From Lytechinus pictus (lineage: Eukaryota > Echinodermata > Echinoidea > Temnopleuroida > Toxopneustidae): a stretch of 64,000 nt of DNA. Each line of letters opens with the position of its first letter. The stretch's first letter is position 1. Below, in pieces: positions 1-13,100 of the stretch. The stretch lies in assembly GCF_037042905.1 (NCBI RefSeq), contig NC_087254.1, forward strand, positions 12,757,103-12,821,102, given 5' to 3'. The notes under the pieces were generated by a model, which made no database searches, was not told the origin of the DNA, and was given only the letters and a program-made list of their open reading frames with translations. Made by a program: the position numbers and the translations under genes.

Positions 1-2197
1 GGCTTATTGTAAAAAGGAGGGTCCTCGGAACGGGCTTCAGAACTACAATGTTTGTGAAAACGGGGGTCCTTGGAACGGGTCTCCTGCGTGTGAGTGCGTA
101 TGCATCCCTATGGAACGTACATGCAGCTAGCCCGGCGGCACGGGCGCCGGGTGCGCTAGCGCAGAGGTGATGGTCGAACAGCGCTAAGCGGCAGCTTTTC
201 ACCAAAATTGCGGCTCATTGTAGCAGATCAATGCGGCCGGAACGGCGTAACGGAAAATCTACAAAGCTTTGGAGCGGATTTCTTTATTCTTTTTTCTCGA
301 TAAGAAGAAAATGCTATGCTTTGGAGCGGCTTTCTTTGTTCTTTTTTTTTAATAGGGTTAGGGTTAGGGCACATACCCACCATGCATTATACACTGAGTG
401 CCCCCCCCCCCCCCCCCGGGATTGCGAGTTGGTTTCCTGAACCAGTTCGGAAGATCGCTTCCAAGACCTCTTCGACCGTTCTCATTACACGTTAAACTAG
501 TTAATCCACTAGTTTTAGGACGGTAATGAGAACGGGGTATCAGATAGGACTGTTAATTTCGATAAGTTAATGTAGACTGCTGTCACTTGTCCCACATAAT
601 GTGCATATTCTTAATACTGAAATGTATGCAGGCCATCGTTGTATGTCCATTGTAGGATATGAAATGCATTGAAGGGACTTCCTCTATTTCACAATAAGTG
701 ATCAGGAAATAGTCATTCACATGGTGTGAGAAGACTACAATTCGACTATTAAAGAACGAAGGAAGGCAGGCGACAATGGTATTTTGCCCCCTTCAACTGT
801 TTATACTTTTCTCTACACATAGTTTCACCACATACATGTAGTTCCCAATGTTAACGAAAAAAAGTGATTGTTCTTTCTTCCCTTCACAATTGCAGCTGAT
901 CCTGCAGCCCTCTGTATGTTAAACAACTGTAGTGTAACCCAGCAGATGGCGTATTTGGAAGGCATATGAGCAAACGTATTCTCAAAATGCTTTGCAATTT
1001 TGACTTTCGATCAAATCTGCATTCTTTATTCAAAGACTACAAAATTCAAGACATTAATTTATGTCATTTGAAAAAGAAAAGTAGGTTAAAATGTGATTTA
1101 TTTGGTATATTTTGGATTTTTTTCAATGTATTATAATTTCGCATTACTTTTTCAGATTTTTTTATATTGATGTTGACGTCATTTGTAAAAATGAGCACTA
1201 GAACCTTGTCAAGCCAGGGTTAGAAACTCTGTACATATTGAGCACATAAAAATTGCATGAATTTATTTCACTCGTCAGAAGAAAGTTTGTATATAAAGTA
1301 TAATCAGAGTAAAATCAGAGTTGTATCAGAACATCAAAATTCTTCCAAATATTTTTATTCCCCCTGTAGTATTGATTACCTAGACAGCTTATTAGCTGTG
1401 AGTATACTGTAAGGTAATCTAAAAGAACTCCTCTATTACCTTGAAGTAGAGACACTAATCTCTGAGACATGTTGATAAATATAATGTAGAGAAATAATAT
1501 GTCAAATCATTGTTTAATTATAGACAGATTAACCAATATTTATTGATCCCTTGTATACTAGGGACCTAGTTTTTTATCACTTGGTCATTAAAGATGACTT
1601 TTAGATTATCTTGAAAGAGATCTGCTATTAATGTACTGGAACCTTCAAAGGAAGCATGATAGCTCAGTCTGTAGAGCAGTTTTTTATTATTTTTTAATTC
1701 CAATGACACAGGTTCAATTCCCAATTGGTGAGGCATTTATGATCGTAACCAGGTCCCTAGGAGAGGACCTTAAGCTTGCTGTCCTCTTGTTGCTTGGTTA
1801 CAAGGCTTCAAGCATTCATGAATGCTTTCTGAACAACCATGAAAAAATCACCACCAAATCATGTACATGTATTGTAGGCCTACAGATCTGCACTCAAACT
1901 CATGTCAGTGCATAAACAGCCTTAACACCACACGTTCACGAATCCCATGCGTGCAAAAGTGCCCTTAGCAGCACACATATTAAAGCACATTGCGTAAGGA
2001 TGTTTCTGCACCGACAAGATGTGCAAAAATGTTTTTTCTGAGTGCGTTCTTGCTCCGACACAACAAACTACATACGTACAACCAAGAACCCACTGATAGT
2101 ACTTTAGAAAGTACTTTGTCATTAGAAAGTGATGTTTTTTGCAGGTGTTATTACTGCAACTTGAAGGAAATTCTTTTGTTGCTATAATATAATCATA
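1..2197. other. Non-coding DNA upstream of the CDR2-like gene
   Basis: No convincing coding exon is visible here. The first 220 bases are GC-rich and contain CpG and a GCGCCGGGTGCGCTAGCGC stretch. Around 350-367 there is a short run of TTAGGG units, and a poly-C tract lies near 401-417. Two near-identical short segments (CTTTGGAGCGG followed by a T-rich run) occur near 270 and 320. The remainder is AT-rich and shows no open frames with coding character. Confidence 0.5.
1655..1735 (+). repeat. tRNA-related SINE remnant
   Basis: ATAGCTCAGTCTGTAGAGCA resembles the A box of a tRNA promoter, and GGTTCAATTCCC about 55 bases later resembles the B box/T loop. The flanks cannot form a proper acceptor stem, and the anticodon-arm region is replaced by a T-rich tract. 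This is therefore a tRNA-derived repeat or pseudo-tRNA, not a working tRNA gene. Confidence 0.5.
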
Positions 2198-2234
2198 ATG
2201 GCCAACTTTAGTGTTAAGAATATTTTCTGTAACG
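2198..2234 (+). CDS. CDR2L: Candidate short first coding exon of the CDR2-like gene
   Basis: An ATG in good context (A at -3, G at +4) is followed by 12 codons and one extra base, then a strong splice donor (CG/GTAAGT). The one-base overhang (G) is what the downstream exon at 3317 needs to complete the conserved Asp codon of the D-L-H-L-A-A-E-L-G motif, so the reading phases agree. The peptide MANFSVKNIFCN does not resemble the acidic E-E-x-W-Y-D start of vertebrate CDR2/CDR2L. It could be an alternative first exon, with the canonical one upstream of the window, or a chance ORF. Transcript data would settle this. Confidence 0.35.
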
Positions 2235-3316
2235 GTAAGTAAATTTATTTTTTAAAAGGGTTTGCATCCATGGGATTACCTTGGGATTATTTCAATTCTA
2301 AGCAAGATTTTGAATGGTTTATTTATTACTAGTTTAATTTTCAGGAACACACAAATTCACATTATTTCAAATTGAATTTACATGTAACAATGCCCAAATG
2401 GTTACTTCAGGGTATACATGTAATATGCCCCTTTAATCAGTTTGTTCTTGTGTCTTGTCAGTCAGACCTGGGAACAAGCCGATTCAGCAAATCCTCCAGG
2501 AAACAGAAGATTGAGAAATAGTGGGAAATACATCCTTCTCACAGTCACATTGAATAATGAATGCTGGTGTTTGGCTGTGATTAATCAGATGATTATGAAC
2601 TGTGATTATCTGTTCCTTTTCTTTTTGTCATGTACAATTGGCTCACATACATGTATTCTGGTGTATTCTTGTATACATGTACTAGAGTCTAGGTGAATGG
2701 AATCTCTTGTTACATTGACTTTTGTTGGCCCCATGATACTGTATTTGTAATTTCAAATAGCCATCACCACTGAAAACATCATATACCTGTATACATGTCA
2801 TGTCTTTGCAAGAATGCACCCCTTGCTCCCAGTTTCATAATAAACTCTTACATTTTTGTAAAATATATTTAATTGGACTAGGAAGCTCTCATCCCGCCCC
2901 CTGTTGGGCAGCACCCATTGCCATGACCGACAAAGGATAAAGATGACAGGCGATTAATGAATTGTAATTTTCTTGTTTTTATTTCTGTTGTCTTTATTAC
3001 ATGTATATTTATCATTCATTAATTATTAAAAGCATTTTGTTTTGTTATTTACATGTACTGTTATTCTGTACAATCAAATTTATTGATTCAAGAGGTACTG
3101 TACATGTAATTATTTTATTTTTAATTTTAATACAAGATATTAAGTTATTTTGTTGACATATAAAATAAAAAATAATTGCACAGAAATAATCAGTCGTTGA
3201 ACTCATTATATTGATTCCATATGGAATTTAACAAGGAAAAGCAAAATACAAGTACTTATAATAATTGATATGGATTATTTTTATTATGAATGATTTTTAA
3301 TTCTTTGTTACATCAG

Positions 3317-6300
3317 ACCTTCATCTGGCAGCAGAGCTTGGCAAGACACTTCTTGAAAGGAACAAAGATCTGGAGGCAAGCCTGCTAGATACACAACAAC
3401 AAAATGACGAACAAGCCATGCAGATCGTGGTATGTAATTTAAAGGGTCATTTAATGGTTCATTTACCAGTGAATCACAGATATGCTATACCACTAATGGC
3501 AGACAGTGGAATGTACATTGTGTACGGTATCAAACAAGACTAACACTTTTAAAAATCTCATAGAATGATATATAATTTGTATTAAACATGCTGAAAATGT
3601 TGCTACATTTATATACAGTACACGTGTAGGTCCAGGTCATGTTTTCACCTTTTTCCCTTGACATAGTTTTTGCACTAATCAATTTCTGAAAACTTGCCCC
3701 CCCCAAAAAAAAAAAAAAATGGACACAGCTCACTCAAACAAAATATTGTCAAGAATTACATTATACTATCATCCGTAGATGAGACCAAAGCCCAAGAAAA
3801 TGTACATGATAATGAAAAAAATATCCTTATGTTATTATTTCTCCAATTTCTATGACATGCACTGTATTGTAATGGCCAATACTCTGATGCAAATCTACCA
3901 CCAGTAGTTTCCTATTGAAATAAAGAATTGTCATCATAATTGTTGTACATGAATTTTCTATAGTTCCATGTCAAAATTTTGAAGAAAAAAATTCTTGTCT
4001 TAATATTTTACTTGATCACCAGTTCACCACTAGAATGTTATGTACATGTAGTATACACTGTTAATTTACATTTATTTCTTGATAATAACTACCAATTTAG
4101 TAGAGATTACCACTGATATTAAAGCATACTACTGATTACACAGTTATCTTTAACCTTTCAAGTGATGCAAACACTGATATCTTTAAGTAGTTTTTGCACC
4201 TACAGCAAAATACATGAACAACTTACCTAACAAACTTTTTTTTAAACCAATATTCCTATACTACCATTCATCTATTGAGATAAAAACAATTTTCTGTTTG
4301 AAGATAATTTAGTTAATGGTTAATAGCCTAACATTGAACTAAAACCATGATGATAATCCATATAGCATGTCATGCTGTCTAAAAGAGAATTCTTTAATAC
4401 TTGTCAAATACAGCTGTTCATGTTTCCATGCAGATTGTGTAAGAAGGGTATTTGATTTAAAAATGAACATTAATGTTTGGTATAAAGAAGGTCATATGGC
4501 AGAGGCTTGTGACATCACATTCGGTTATCATGTCTCGTCGGTCGGGCAGTCAGGTAACCTGACCATTTAAAGGTCAAGTCCACCCCAGGAAAATGCTGAC
4601 TTGAATGAAAAGAGAAAAATCAAACTAGCATAGTGCTGACAATTTCATCAAAATCGGATGTAAAATAAGAAAGTTATGACATTTTAAAGTTTTGCTTATT
4701 TTTCACAAAACAGTGATATGCACAATTAGGTGACTCGGTCGATGATGTCCATCACTCACTATTTCTTTTTTTTGTTTTGTTTGAAGTATACAATATTTCA
4801 TTTTTTATAGATTTGACAATAAGGACCAACTTGACTTAACCATATAGTATTAAACAATGCTAAATCCATGTGTTCAGGGAGGAATTAATCGTTGTATCAC
4901 TTGACAATGAGGAGAAAATTAGAATATTTTATATTTCATTTAATAAAATACAAAAGAAATAGTGAGTAGATGACGTCATAGTCTCCTCATTTGCATACCA
5001 GCCAGGATGTGCATATCACCGTTTTGTGAAATTAAATGAAACTTTAGAATGTCATAACTTTCTTATTTTACAACCGATTTTGATGAAATTTTCAGTGTTA
5101 TGCTTGTTGGATTATTCTCTTTTTATTCAAATCGACTTTTTGTTGGGGTGGACTTGTCCTTTAAGAAAAAAGACAAAAAATTCCAGAAAAGTCAGGTCCA
5201 GTTTACTCGACCCTTTGTTTATTTGTGTTCAATTTTCACAAAACATTGGGTAAATTGGGAATGAACATTTGTATATTTGACTGAAATTTTTACAAATTGT
5301 CGGGTAAAACATGACCTTTCACAAATTTAGGGGGCCATTTTTTTAATAAAGGTCAGGTTATGCGATTGCCCGACTGGGCGTGATAAACCGATGTGATGGC
5401 ACAAGCCCATGGCAGAATATATGCCTACATAATTATAGAGCAATTTTAGGTGTTGCATTTATTGTCATTTTTTTAGGGAAAGGGGGAGGGCCTTCAGATA
5501 TGCCTAATAAAAGATAAGTCATGCACTGACTTAGCTACATACCTGGGTCATTGCATAACCCATCAGATGTGATTCTATTCCTCTCTGGACCCGATCAAAA
5601 TAATTAAATTCAAATTCCTTAACTTCTTATTGTTCTTTTCATCAGTGACATTGTGATCATTTGTTTTATTTTTGTAGTACTTGGAGAAGCAGCTACACAT
5701 CCTGCGTGATGTCACCGAGTCCAAGTCCCACATCTACGAGCAGCTTGATTTGAGTTCACAGGAGCTGGATGCCGAGAACCAGCGGCTTAAACATGAACTC
5801 AAGACTGCTCAGCAGAGGGTTCTAAGGTATACCTACATGTATATCATTCTATTCTATACTGAATTATAGGTTCTTGGGTGAAAATAAATTCCACTCTAAA
5901 AGGTGAATTTCTATCTATCTATCTATCTATCCATGATCACAGCTTTAAAAATCAAAATTACAAGTCCATTCCCTAGTTCTCATGAAATGCTTATAATTAC
6001 TGTGTATTTTGTGTACATGTCAATAAAGTGATTAAAGCACTATATAAACTTAGTTTAGAACTACTGGGAATTTTAGTTTTTTCACTTGTGGTCATCCAGA
6101 TAGAGGGCTTGTTTCTGGTTGAAACAGGGAATAGTGATTCAAAGAATGGTGACTGGTACTGTATGAAGTTGAAAGAAAAATAAGAGAGGAAAGAGAGGAA
6201 AATAGAGAAAATGAACATTCTTAATACTATCAAAAGGTCCACTGTAGACCTCTCCCATTACAATATAGGTATGAGCTCTTTTTATGTCACATTATGGTTG

Positions 6301-7814
6301 TGAAAAGCCTGGTTATTTACAGAGTGCTGTTGAGGTCTGTTTGAAAAACATTGTCACAAAGTAACATAGAAATGTTTTTTAGAACCAAAAATAATTCAAC
6401 TGAGTCATTGTAGAAATATGAATACTAGTTTTGTTTATGAGCAGCTTATTGGACATAAATTTCAATGATTTTCAACGATAGAAGAATGAATACATTTCAT
6501 TGGACTGTCTGTAAACTTACGATTTAATAACGTCGCTGCAATAGATTGTTCATGTGCACTTTTCAGGAATAGTGCACTCAATTACCTTTGTGAAACAAAA
6601 TCCAGAGGACTGTCAGTACAATGCATATAATATGAATCTCACTGCTGCCACCAATTTAAATTTTGGTTTTCATCTTGACCAAAAATGTATAAAGTAATTT
6701 ATCTCTTGATAAACAGTAAGTAAGACTATGAGTTCACAAATTCTGCTCCTGATGTTTATTTCTTCAAATGTTTATTTTATTTACTGATGATCAAGTTTGT
6801 TGTTATTCTTTCAGGATGACTGAGACTGTTGAACACCTAGAACATCAAGTGCATGACCAAGGATCCACCATAGAGCAGCTGAGGGTAGCAGAGAAAGAGC
6901 GATTAAGAGAGCGCAGGCGTCTGGAGCGAGTTCATGATGCTATGGTCTCCAATGGCTGGGGAGGGCTCCCTCTGAGACGGGCTCACAGCTTTGACTTGGG
7001 CAAACCATCTGTTGACAGCCTGTTTGAAGAAGAGTTAAGTAATCTGCAAATCCTTAATCGCAACCTGAAGCAAGAACTGGCCCTTAAAGAACAGAGAGAG
7101 AATGAGCTGGAGTCTGAACTGGCTGTCATTGTTCGCGAGAACAAAACCCTGGAGAATCGCAATCGCGAGCTGCAGGTGAAATCCAGGATGTTTGAAATCA
7201 AGAGAGATTATAGGTCCTTGGACAACCTGAATGAAACTGTCTGCAAGTACTGCGATAGCGTGATGACTTTTGGTAGCGATGAGAAATCAGATGACCCTGA
7301 TAGGCATAGCGAGTCGAATAATGACAAGGAACTGAAGCGGTGTAGTAGTCTTGACCTGCGACCAATAGCCGAGGAGCTTGGCCAAGAGTCTAGGTGTCCT
7401 TTGCCGAACCATGACCTGGTCCACTCCAAATCGGACGGTGTGTCAATACTTGGTGAGATTGATGCCCAATACCACAACCTCATGGACAAGTACACCACTC
7501 TGCTAACGCGTAGTCGCAGTGCCTCCTTCCATGAGTCCACCAGCAAACCCAGGACAAATAGCCTCCGACGCAAGAAAGATTCATCATCCAAGGACGGAGG
7601 AGACCTGAGCTCTTCTCCTACCAAGGCTTCCAGCTTGAGCCTCACAGGCTCTTGCCCTTCTTCTTCCAGCTCTCCGAAGCAAGAGACAGCCCCATGTCCG
7701 GTGGACAACCATTTTGATACCGGGCCGCCAGAGTATAAAGCACTCTTTAAAAGGATATATCAGGTTTTGCATAGACCTCTCAAAAAGCCCAAGCCCAAGC
7801 TTGATAATTCATGA
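3317..7814 (+). CDS. CDR2L: CDR2/CDR2-like (Centrocortin family) coiled-coil protein, 3' exons
   Basis: Three exons are clear: 3317-3429, 5678-5826 and 6815-7814 (stop at 7812-7814). All have AG acceptors, the internal donors are GTATGT and GTATAC, and the phases agree, giving about 420 residues. Hallmarks in order are DLHLAAELGKTLLERN in the first exon; a leucine-rich coiled coil with the Y-E-Q-L-D-L motif in the second; and in the long last exon more coiled coil, a serine-rich linker, a segment like ILxEIDxQYHxLxxKYxxLL, and the C-terminal PEYKALFK motif. All occur in human CDR2 and CDR2L. Vertebrate family members are cytoplasmic coiled-coil proteins and paraneoplastic antigens; Drosophila Centrocortin acts at centrosomes. 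The conserved E-E-x-W-Y-D N-terminus is not found downstream of position 1, so exon 1 lies outside the window or is replaced by the exon at 2198. The family is secure; the choice between CDR2 and CDR2L is not meaningful if this lineage predates the vertebrate duplication. Confidence 0.93.
4495..5416. mobile_element. Inverted-repeat MITE (outer of a nested pair), in CDR2L intron
   Basis: The left arm (4495-4564) and right arm (5351-5416) are imperfect inverted repeats. The left contains GGCTTGTGACATCACAT and GGTCGGGCAGTCAGGTAACC; the right, reverse-complemented, contains GGCTTGTGCCATCACAT and AGTCGGGCAATCGCATAACC. No coding capacity is seen. A second inverted-repeat element sits inside it. Confidence 0.7.
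4567..5164. mobile_element. TTAA-flanked long-TIR MITE nested in the previous element
   Basis: TTAAAGGTCAAGTCCACCCC at the left end is mirrored by GGGGTGGACTTGTCCTTTAA at the right end, and inverted similarity extends over more than 150 bases per arm (e.g. AAAATCGGATGTAAAATAAG versus its complement near 5065). TTAA at both borders fits a piggyBac-type target, or TTAA may simply be part of the TIR. No ORF of note. Confidence 0.75.
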
Positions 7815-8590
7815 ATAAACAGGGTTCACTTATTATGGTTATTAATGCAGTATTGAACAAGGTGAAAGAGATTGATAAAAGACCCAGACCGGACCCAAAA
7901 CAGAAATTGACAAATTATACACCATTTGAAAACTTAGAAACTACTTAACACAGCAATGCAAGCCTTTATGCGTTGTCATTGCTTACCAGCCGAGTATTTT
8001 GCTGAAGTATTTTCCTTTGCGAATTAAAAAAAAAAATTGAATTCATGATCTTTTCGACATACAAACCTATAGATCACCGATCCCCCCCCCCTCGCAATAT
8101 GACATCATGTAATCCAGGTCGTTTGGAAGCTTGATAAAGCCTATAGTCAGAACCTGTTAATTTGAGTTTTTCTTAAGCAAAATACTTAGCTGTCAAGCAG
8201 TGAATATGTGTAAAACACTTTGTAGTTATAATTTTCCCTTTTGTCTTTTTCACTTTTAGCTCCGGTCTGGGTCTATAAGAGATAGAAACTTGAAAGTCAT
8301 AAATGACGGTTGTACTTATAATACTTTCATTAACATGAGTTTTAATTGGTTAAGTTTTATTACATTATTGTTCCAATATATCTACTGTGAAAGCTCTCTG
8401 AAGCTAATATAATCTGAGACCTATATCCTTTGCTCAACCTTGAGAAGGAAATGATTTCAAATATATATTTTTTGATGTTGGTGAATGTGACAACCAGTTC
8501 TTCATACAGTTTTGGTTAACATAGCATTTCTAGACTCTGTCATTTGAAGTGTGTGATTGCTTCAAATCAATCTTGAATAAAGAAAGATGA
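7815..8590 (+). other. Likely 3' UTR of the CDR2-like gene
   Basis: Sequence after the stop codon is AT-rich and has no further coding character. AATAAA hexamers occur immediately after the stop (about 7815) and at about 8575 (TTGAATAAAGAAAG). The second is a plausible poly(A) signal giving a UTR of roughly 0.8 kb. The exact 3' end cannot be read from sequence. Confidence 0.4.
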
Positions 8591-8697
8591 TAATACAATA
8601 ATTTGTCATCTAGAACCTGTGTCGACCACTGCGGTGCTGAACAGGTGTGACAATTACCTTTTCATGGATCATTGATAATCAGTCCGCTTGCTATTCT

Positions 8698-8901
8698 GGG
8701 GGGTGTTTCAAGTATGACTTAGAGTTGCACATAAATGAAGATGCGTCTATGATATGCAACATGCAATCTAATTGGTCAATACGCAGTAGTGCGCGTCCTC
8801 TTGGCATGATGTGACCAATGTGGTCATGTCTTTTATAATGCACGTGGCTAGGCATTTAAGTGCGACTCTAAGTCATACTTCAATCTTTGTGAACACCCCC
8901 C
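8698..8901. mobile_element. Short MITE with GGGGTGTTTCA termini
   Basis: The left end GGGTGTTTCAAGTATGACTT and the right end AAGTCATACTTCAATCTTTG followed by GAACACCCCCC are imperfect inverted repeats enclosing about 200 bases. A second family member lies at 30055-30235 with the same termini. Confidence 0.65.
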
Positions 8902-9619
8902 TGGTTTCAAATTAAAGAGGCAATGGTTATTTATTTTTGGAAGACATGAGATTTATTTTATTAAATTGCTTCTATTTATAAGAGGAAGATCATGTTAATC
9001 ATGCCACTTTCATTTTCTCCAATATCAATAATGAAATCAGGCAATAAGCCTCAGGAGCTTTTTAAGTATACATATCGGGACAATCATTTACAAGGTTTTT
9101 TTTTTTAATGAACCGACAGGTGTATTTTACTATATCTTTTTGCTCTCTGATGTTCCTTCAATCTTGCCATAATACAGTACCAAATTATGAGAAGTGCAAA
9201 GCAGTTTTAAAAACAAAAACTATTCATAAAAAATGAGACGGATGATATTGAACTAGATCTAGGTAAATTGGAAGATGGAACAACTACATTATGTAAAAAA
9301 AAACAAGTGCAACTTTCATCTATTTTTTTTTTTTCGAAAGAAGTGTGTTTTAATGGTTTTCTGCATTCCAACTAACTCAGTTTGCCTTCAGTGTCTCAAA
9401 CATGTTTGTCGCAGTATTGTCCAATAAGTATTAGTCGCTAGGTTCAATGTATAGTGTGTGTGTCTGCTGTTGGGTTTTAGGATGAAGTTAGAGCTTACTT
9501 CAGGGTTTCTGATATTGATGTTATTTACAGTTCATCTTTCATTTATCTCCCTTACAGTGTAAACCAGGTGGGTGTTTCATAAAGATATTCCTATGTTACG
9601 AACGACTATATGCATGACT

Positions 9620-9888
9620 GGGCCCGTATTCCAAAGAGATATGATTGATTCGATCAACCTCAAGTATGTGGAAATCCATCAATGTCATAATTTTCTTCTG
9701 TAGGAAATTTGCACGTCTTTTGAAAACAAATAGAACCATTCTGAATTGTCAAGAAAACATTGAATGTATGAATATACATTATATCTAGAATATATTTTGA
9801 ACAAACATGTATTTTAGATGTTGACGTTGCTGGCTTTCCATAGTTGTGGTTGATTGGATCAATCGTAACTCTTTGTAAGACGGGGCCC
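9620..9888. mobile_element. Inner inverted-repeat element with GGGCCC termini
   Basis: GGGCCCGTATTCCAAAGAG at the left pairs with CTCTTTGTAAGACGGGGCCC at the right, and GATTGATTCGATCAA inside pairs with TTGATTGGATCAATC. The right end and its flank were then duplicated in tandem, so a second right end lies near 10065. Confidence 0.6.
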
Positions 9889-10100
9889 TGGTGATACCAT
9901 CATGTGCTCCATGTAAATGAATGAGAAAACATTGAATGTATGAATATACATTATATCTAGAATATATTTTGAACAAACATGTATTTTAATAGATGTTGAC
10001 GTTGCTGGCTTTCCATAGTTGTGGTTGATTGGATCAATCGTAACTCTTTGTAAGATGGGGCCTTGGTGATACCATCATGTGCTCCATGTAAATGAATGAG
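9752..10100. repeat. Two-copy tandem duplication, unit about 172 bp
   Basis: The segment beginning AGAAAACATTGAATGTATG and ending near ATGTAAATGAATGAG occurs at 9752-9923 and again at 9924-10100. The copies differ by only a few substitutions and a 3-base insertion, so the duplication is recent. Confidence 0.85.
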
Positions 10101-10186
10101 AAACAACATTATAGCACCCAAGAAGGTATCACCAGTCGTTCGTAAAGTCATTTGTGACTTACGAACAGCTTTATGAAACACCCCAC

Positions 10187-13100
10187 TGTTCTATCATTTA
10201 ATCAGGGTATGCATTGAAAACTAATTCAAGGTCAATATGAATATGTTTGTCTGTTGGTATTATTCTACACTCTGAAAGGATAGATAGGTGATCAAAACCA
10301 GGTTTTTTTTTCACCAAGTCATATAGTCTTCATATAGGCGGGGGCGGAGTGACGTCACATCCGCTTAACAGCACTGACCTTAGAGCGATGAAAAAAAAGT
10401 ATAAGAAACAATGAAATAATGTAAGAAAACAGCACTGAAAATTTCAAAAAGACTCGTAAATTTCCAGATGACAAAATGGGTAAACTTGATTATCACAACG
10501 TTCAGCACAAAGTATGAATGCGATAATTGTGTATTATGCATTGTAATTGTAGGCATGCCAAAACGCCGCGCTTCTGTATGGGTCGCTAGTGCATTGTTTT
10601 CATCGGCTGGTCAGTTGCAAGGGCTCGAGATTAAAAATGCCCGGATGTTTGCTCTGGCAATTTTTCTTGCACAGTAGCTGTAGGATTGCCATTTGAGCAC
10701 AAAGTAAATACGGCACAAAGAAACAAAGAGAACTACATTCTTCTGTACATGAACATAATTACTCAGAAGGTTCGGGGGTAGTATTTATAAATTTAAATAA
10801 TATTCTATCATACTCAGTTAATCATTTGGAATTTCAAGAAAATATGTGATTATAGTTATATACATGTAAATTGTACTTGTATTAACATGGATAATTTACC
10901 AACAATGAAATTAGTTTGTGAAATGAATCTACCTTCCAGAGTATTTATAAATACCCCCCCCCCCTCCAGCCCCAATCATGCCAAGAATCATTCTATAGTT
11001 GTTAGTTATTGCTGTCAGTGCTTTTATGCATAATGTATCCTTGTCTTACTTTTTAAAACAAAGTCTTACATTTTTACAATGGCGATAAAATGGAAAGTGT
11101 GTAAAAAGTCCCGTTTTCCATAGATGTGTATATTCAAGGTATCATAAATATTGCCAGTGTTGTTCCTTGGTTTGTTATATGAATACACAGAAAGAATAAC
11201 TTCTGTTGCAGTGATAGTTATTGAAAAAGATAAGTATAATCACATTTTATTCATTATTTGGCTGATGTTTCTAAAGTGAATGGACAAGGCTTACTGGGAG
11301 AAGGATCTGTTGATTAAACATTTGGGATTTATACCTTTTGTATGTAGAAACTTTTGATTTGCATCTCTTGTACTGTTTTATACAACTCTGTGATACAACT
11401 TTTCTAACATGTAAATGCAATTTCCAACTTTTCTTCAAAATATTACTAACACTCAACTGTCCATTGCTATATGACTACTACTGATGTTGATGTGTTTTTA
11501 TATTGATACTCTTTCATCACAATGCCAGAACTTTTAGTGTGCAGCAAAGTGTAACTATGTGAATCTAGATTCAATTTTTTGGACTATCAAACCTTTGGAA
11601 TGCTATTAAGTTTCCAGAGTTACAAACGTTTAGAATATCGAAGCTTGTTCTGTTTTTTTTAGTATTGAAACTTATATTTCATTTTCGGAATAGCAAGCCT
11701 TACTACCCTTCAGACTAGTAGAAATTGAGAATATTGAATCTTTTAAGTATCAAGCCTTCGGAATGACAAGTTGTAGCCATCGTCAAGTATCTATGCTTGT
11801 GTGGCTTACAGTAAATGAATGAAAGAATGAATGAATGAATAAATAAATAAATAAATAAAAATAAGTAAAATAATAAATAAACAAGCAAGAAAATAAATAA
11901 ATGAATAAATGCATAAATGAATAATAATTAAATGAATAAATAAATGAATAAAATAAATTTATTAAATAATTAATAAATAGATAAATGAATAAATAACTGA
12001 CATAGTGTGTGTAATATAGCCTTTTTACTCTATATTGCAACTCTTTTTCTTTCTGCTGAATTTGAAATAAATCTAACTTTTGAAGATATTCTTTATATAA
12101 GCTCATTCAATTTATCTCAATTAAGATGTATTATTATATAGAAGTAAATGAAATGTGTAATATTCAACTCTGCTCATTCTTACAAGAATTTTACATGTTA
12201 ATAGTACCCTCAATATTGACTTTATGTTCAATATATGTGTTTTCTTGCATGATTTGCAAGACAGGAATCCATCAATGTAAACATTTGTAGTCAATATACG
12301 AAAAAAAAAGTTTTTTAATGTGTTGTGAAAATGACAGTGTAACTCTTGCCTTCAGTATTGATTAAAGCTGTTTACTTGCATGATTTTCTCTTTTTAATGC
12401 CAATTTTGATTTTGTTTAAAATAAAAAGTGGGACTTAATTCAGCATGGTTGACAATAAATGGAAATGTTTTGACTTCCATCAATGAAGAGAATTTGTAAA
12501 GGATACGTAATTACAACGTATGTTGATTAATACTTGCGTGAAAACAAGTTTTAAAAATTCTTAACTTCTCATATATAATCATGCATACTATTAATCATGA
12601 ATTGATTTTACACATTGAAGAAGTGCATGCTTGTTGAGGTATCTTGATTTTCTTTTTAATATTGAAGTCTAAGTTTGCAGCTTTGGCCGGTGTATTACTT
12701 CACAATGATATGAATTATAAAAAAAGATGTTATGAAAGGATATGCATCGATATTTTTATATATTATGTACATGTGCGTGTTGAATTTATTTTGGCAAAGG
12801 CCTAATGTGGTGAGGTGCAGGCAAGGTATACAAAGATTCTTACTTGTGGAAGGAGGGGGGGGGGGGGTATGTCCAATTTCTTAGGAAAGTTTTAAACAAG
12901 GGTGTGATGTGATGAGAGTTCAGACCTTTTATTCTATTTTATATTTTCACTTATTTGGTGTGAACAATTTGATGCATCTATAATTTCCAATCAAGGATCA
13001 AAAGAGGATAAACAATGTATATATATATATATATATATATATATGTAAGGATACATCCTACGTAAGGCCGAAGTCTATGAATGGTTTATTCCGTTATAAT

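Larger units (their letters stand above)
9568..10186. mobile_element. MITE with GTGGGTGTTTCATAAAG termini, carrying an inner element
   Basis: The left end reads GTGGGTGTTTCATAAAG, then ACGAACGACT. The right end reads AGTCGTTCGTAAAG, then CTTTATGAAACACCCCAC. The internal part contains a second inverted repeat (9620-9888) and a tandem duplication (9752-10100). Confidence 0.65.

Noticed and set aside
353-367. TTAGGG run suggesting a telomere
   Set aside because: Only about three units, followed by unique sequence; the window continues as ordinary gene-bearing DNA.
1655-1735. Functional tRNA gene
   Set aside because: A and B boxes are present but the acceptor and anticodon stems cannot be formed; better explained as a SINE or pseudo-tRNA.
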